Assembly (NCBI GenBank): GCA_016719055.1
Contig: JADKAW010000044.1
Location: forward strand, 173,829-237,828
Direction: 5' to 3'
DNA length: 64,000 bases
DNA from: Candidatus Rhodoferax mariagerensis
GTDB lineage: Bacteria > Pseudomonadota > Gammaproteobacteria > Burkholderiales > Burkholderiaceae_C
Part shown: positions 60,853 to 64,000 of the stretch, in pieces
Layout of the letters: each line of letters opens with the position of its first letter
How positions within the stretch are numbered: the stretch's first letter is position 1
Translations under genes and position numbers: made by a program
The notes under the pieces: generated by a model
Database searches by the model: none
Seen by the model: the letters and a program-made list of their open reading frames with translations, nothing else
Told to the model about the DNA's origin: nothing

Positions 60853-61310
60853 TGATCAAAACTCAAATTTTTCGTCATCAGTTCAATCCAGGAAACGATT
60901 CGCAGGCTTTGATGGGTTTACGGTCGTTGTCGGGTTCACTTACTCCAGAAGAAGCCGCTTCGACGGTGAACTTTGAGGCGGGAAGTTGTACGTTGAATGA
61001 ACATGAAATTGACAAACTTGAGAAATGGATCAACCGGTGGAATGAACCAAACAGCCATTGCAGGCTGTATGTTGGCGGTGCCAATGCCACATCCCGATCC
61101 AATCAATTGCGCCGATTCGGTTTTTTGATGTCGCTGCTTGAGCAGTTGGGTGTGCCGCAGCGTCGAATTCAAGCAGATGACGAATGGCTGAAGTCGACTC
61201 GCATGGGCGCAGTTGACGACTTGCCGGCAGATGTCGTCTGGTTGCAGGTTCGAGGTTTTCACGCCAAATACGCCATGCAGCCAAAAGACTTTGACAAACA
61301 ACACCAGTGA
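60852..61310 (+). CDS. Hypothetical protein, weakly OmpA-like C-terminal half
   Basis: A 152-residue protein without signal peptide. Residues 50-130 (ELNEHEIDKLEKW-type helix, RLYVGGANATSRSNQLRRF, LEQLGVPQRRI) faintly follow the OmpA-type peptidoglycan-binding pattern of a strand, a GGxxxxxGS loop and a YNxxLSxxRAxxV helix, but key residues differ, so the link is weak. The ATG at 60852 sits at the predicted transcription start; an ATG at 60912 is the alternative. It overlaps the stress-protein gene by 4 bp. Confidence 0.55.
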   Translation: MIKTQIFRHQFNPGNDSQALMGLRSLSGSLTPEEAASTVNFEAGSCTLNEHEIDKLEKWINRWNEPNSHCRLYVGGANATSRSNQLRRFGFLMSLLEQLGVPQRRIQADDEWLKSTRMGAVDDLPADVVWLQVRGFHAKYAMQPKDFDKQHQ

Positions 61311-61789
61311 GGAAATCATATGTTCAAAAAATACTTGTGGTTGTGAATGACCGCGCAGCTTCTCAAACTGCGGTTCTCGTTGCAATCGGATTGGCAAAGA
61401 CGCACCGTGCCGACCTCATGCTGTTCCATGTCTTGCCACGGTTCGAGGTCATGGGACTGGATGTTCCCGATGCCTTTGCCGTCTCATCAAGCGACTTTGA
61501 ACGCGATACGCGCGAAAATGGCTCACAATTGTTGGCGCGTGCCAGTGCACAGGCGGAGCTAGAAGGTGTGCAAAGCTTCAGGGCGATGGGATTTGCCGAG
61601 AATGACGCTAAATGTGTTGCGGATGCGGCCGTGTTACATCATTGCGATTTGATAGTTGTCGGAACCGAAGGGCGTAACGCATTGGTGCGGCTATTGACCG
61701 GAAGCATTGTTCCGGGGCTGATTACAGTCGCCTCGGTGCCGGTTATGGTTTGCAAAGACTCGAGTGCCACTTGTGAAACGCAGACATAG
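61307..61789 (+). CDS. Universal stress protein (UspA family)
   Basis: About 160 residues. ILVVVNDRAASQTAVLVAIG and DLIVVGTEGRNALVRLLTGS (nucleotide-binding GxxGR...GS loop) mark a USP. The frame as given starts at a GTG at 61307 overlapping the upstream stop. But GAGGAAA sits ideally for the ATG at 61320, and relatives start MFKKILVVV; that frame would need seven A residues where six are present. So either the GTG start is real or one A has been lost. Confidence 0.85.
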   Translation: MRKSYVQKILVVVNDRAASQTAVLVAIGLAKTHRADLMLFHVLPRFEVMGLDVPDAFAVSSSDFERDTRENGSQLLARASAQAELEGVQSFRAMGFAENDAKCVADAAVLHHCDLIVVGTEGRNALVRLLTGSIVPGLITVASVPVMVCKDSSATCETQT

Positions 61790-61891
61790 CGCCAAGGTTC
61801 ATTTTCGTGCCCCAAAAAGAAAAGTGCCTTGGTCAAACCAAAAGTACCGGAATTGACGCAACATGGGGGGGATTTGAAACCCGACTCAGCT

Positions 61892-62697
61892 ATGCCCTTC
61901 CAATCTCCCGCACTTCTCATTGGTGTTTCAGCGCGAATCTATTACCCGCAAGGACCAGTGCTGGATCGGGAGGCGTCTGGACCAAGACCCTGCACTATTT
62001 GGAACAGTCGGTTTGCACAATGGCTGATGCGTGGCGGTGCCCTGCCGGTCATGATTCCTGCAGTTGACGCGCAAAGCGTGGTGCAGAACGAAGACCTTCA
62101 TTTAGGGAACTACGCCGAGGCGCTGGATGGTCTGGTGCTTCAGGGCGGTAATGACGTGGCGCCACAGAGTTACGGCCAAGTCCCGCTTGTATCCGATTGG
62201 GCAGGCGACCCGGTGCGCGATGCCTACGAAAAAGAGCTGATTCAAGCATTTGTACATGCAGGAAAACCCGTGTTCGGGATTTGTCGTGGCCTCCAAATGC
62301 TAAATGTGGCCTTTGGTGGGACGTTGTGGCAAGACATTGAGACGCAGCAGCCTCTTGCGCTGGAGCATGTTAAAAAGGACCTGTACGAACGCAACGTACA
62401 CGCCGTGGAGATTATTCCCGACACCCACCTTGCCTCACTCTATCCGCAGATCACTCAGGGTACGATCAACAGCATTCACCACCAGGCCATCAGGCAGTTG
62501 GCACCTGGGTTTTGTGATCGAGGCGCGCAGGCCAGCTGACGGCATCATAGAAGCCATACGCCTTGAAGGGCCAAATTACATTGCTGCCGGTGCAATGGCA
62601 CCCAGAGTTCCGTCAGAAGGACAGCGCCGTCATCTTTGACGACACGCCGATATTGGAAGATTTCCTGAACTACGCATTCGCTCAAAATCTGAAGTAA
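61892..62697 (+). pseudogene. Gamma-glutamyl-GABA hydrolase-like (peptidase C26) gene, frameshifted
   Basis: A class I glutamine-amidotransferase fold of the PuuD type. From the ATG at 61892: DGLVLQGGNDVAPQSYG, FGICRGLQMLNVAFGGTLWQ (nucleophile Cys), NSIHHQAIRQLAPGF. Then the frame shifts near 62510, giving VIEARRPADGIIEAI, and again near 62590, giving VQWHPEFR (catalytic His and Glu) and an end at 62697. Each break is an extra base in a T or G run. PuuD acts in putrescine breakdown; no other puu gene is seen. Confidence 0.75.
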
Positions 62698-62839
62698 TCA
62701 CCGTGAGTTGTTCTGGTAATGTCCCTGATCAGTGGCACGCTTTGTTGGGTTCGGATGGTTCAGGGTCGTTTTGACTGATAAGTTAGATTGAGATCAATTT
62801 TAGCAAACGCACGGCAACATAAACAAAAAGGATGACATC

Positions 62840-63960
62840 ATGCACTTCACTAAATCGGCGATCTTGACTTTTGGACTGGAACTTGAACTACAGATTGTTG
62901 ATAGTAAATCTGGGCGCCTTTCACCATCCAGTCTTGATCTGTGGGATACCTTGAAAACACGTCCTGATGCGGCACAGTTTGCGCTGGAAGCCACGCTGTC
63001 GACGATGGAGCTCAACTCTTCTGTGCACACAGATTCGGATGACATGTTGCAAGAAGTGCTTGCCTTATCGGCGGGCCTTGCCGATCTGGCCAAGTCAAAA
63101 ATCTTCTCATCCGAGGTGGCGGCACAACTGACCCAATATTGGGAAGAGCGGGTGGTGACACCGTCCGAGCGAGCAACCGAGCCTAACCAAGCGTTTCGGA
63201 TTCTTACCCAAGCGCTTTTCAACCTACGGCGCATGTGCACAGGTGCCTCCGCTGTAGAGAAGGCGCTGTTAATGAGCAACGCTGCGGGGGTTGGTACCAC
63301 TCTTTATCGCTATGGCCGCCGCCTCGCCATTTCTGCAGATGGTTGACACCGGATTTTGCGCGTCACGTCCGTTAGAGCCACTTATTTATCCGTTTGGTGG
63401 AGCCATGCCGAGAATGCACAGTTGGGCACAGTTTGAGGAGATTACCGCTGAAATTTTCTCCACAAAGCTGGCTAGTTCGCTCAAAGATATTTACTGGGAT
63501 GCGCGTCCCAAGCCCGAGTTTGGGACGATAGAGGTACGTGTCTTTGACACTCCTTTGTCGTCTATAAGGCAGTAGCGCTAGCAGCGTTTACACGGGCCTG
63601 CGCTGCCATGGTGCTTGATGGGCAGTTGGTCTTGCCCGACACGCCATACTCCCTACCGGGAGAGCGTGTCAGCCGATTTTGGCCTGCCGGGATGGGCTTG
63701 ATGCCACGCTATTGGATCCCTTCAGTCAAACCCGGATGCCCGCCAGGCAATTTTCTGGCTAGTTTGTTCCGATGCAATCGGCGTTCCTCCAACCCGGCAG
63801 TCGACTAGCGACACATCGCCGATCTGTATGAGCACTGCACGCAAACCCAAGACATCAACGTCATGCGAAAGCGTGGCATGACGCAGCACCTTATAGAACT
63901 TCGATGGACGTGTTGCTGGCTTACTATTCCCAATCGATGGGAAACCACCTCTTGATGCCC
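62840..63960 (+). pseudogene. YbdK-like carboxylate-amine ligase gene with several frameshifts
   Basis: The ATG at 62840 opens a GCS2/YbdK-like protein (FGLELELQIVDSKSGRL; ALEATLSTMELNSSV). The family continues in other frames: HVHxC around 63225-63240, LFIAMAAASPFLQMVDTGFC near 63302-63360, IYWDARPKPEFGTIEVRVFD near 63490-63550, then VALAAFTRACAAMVLDG, GLDATLLDPFSQTRMP near 63695-63740, and IADLYEHCTQTQD near 63805-63850. At least four shifts break it. Total length matches an intact YbdK (about 372 residues). Confidence 0.75.
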
Positions 63961-64000
63961 GTGACCCACTAAACCCATTGGCCTCAAACTAGGAAAAGGT

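Overview
The window looks like a chromosomal segment of a betaproteobacterium of the Comamonadaceae type (Rhodoferax/Polaromonas-like). The grounds are family content (DUF2145, DUF1840, DUF2782, BPSS1780-type membrane protein, ThrB of the aminoglycoside-phosphotransferase fold, IlvD/Edd and Dgo sugar-acid genes) and general codon style. No species can be named from the sequence alone. There is no CRISPR array, prophage or replication origin. A tRNA-Met gene lies at 44.87 kb and one complete insertion sequence at 7.40-9.35 kb.

Layout. 0-6 kb: end of an M13 peptidase, two coupled CPBP membrane proteases, aquaporin Z, a broken LprI-type gene, an AraC regulator and a diguanylate cyclase preceded by a coupled mini-ORF. 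6-9.4 kb: decayed DNA (chemoreceptor and IS4-transposase relics), then an intact IS1634-family element with 12-bp inverted repeats and a 6-bp target duplication. 9.4-19.5 kb: a divergent sugar-acid locus. Leftward: an IlvD/Edd-type dehydratase and a CUT1 ABC importer. Rightward: a FadR-type regulator and dgoD-dgoK-dgoA. Two palindromes 21 bp apart sit between the arms. 19.8-28.3 kb: an EF-hand-like protein, a dienelactone hydrolase, the branched-chain 2-oxoacid dehydrogenase genes bkdA1-bkdA2-bkdB, an MscS channel. 28.3-34.8 kb: polA, then DUF2782-thrB-BPSS1780 and two small lipoproteins. 34.9-44.7 kb: a diheme lipoprotein, a PhoX-type phosphatase with a possible Pho box, DUF2145 and YiaA-type genes, an MFS-acyltransferase fusion with a divergent XRE regulator, a second acyltransferase. 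44.87-46.9 kb: tRNA-Met, three small genes (one a truncated GIY-YIG gene), relics of a ClC channel and a Na+/Ca2+ exchanger. 47-57.1 kb: MarR, an amino-acid ABC importer, an HcnABC/opine-oxidase-like trio, MscS and ProVWX (proX frameshifted). 57.4-64 kb: DUF1840, a quinone-oxidoreductase-like gene, then frameshifted genes (Na+/Ca2+ exchanger, PuuD-like, YbdK-like) around a hypothetical gene and a universal stress gene.

How it works together. The clearest metabolic units are galactonate-type catabolism to pyruvate and glyceraldehyde 3-phosphate under a local FadR-type repressor, branched-chain amino-acid oxidation, import plus flavin-dependent oxidation of an amino acid or opine, and osmotic control (betaine uptake, MscS, aquaporin). 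A notable feature is the density of broken genes: about a dozen relics or frameshifts, concentrated at 6-7, 46-47 and 56-64 kb. Most frameshifts are single-base indels in short homopolymers, so read-level checking is needed to separate true decay from sequence error.

The most unusual regulatory signals are a 34-bp dyad over a consensus sigma70 promoter at 60.82 kb, whose predicted transcription start falls on the start codon, the twin TTGT-N3-ACAA sites at 15.88/15.90 kb, and a dispersed ATAGCT-N17-AARGGCTAS repeat, one copy of which is read in frame inside bkdB.
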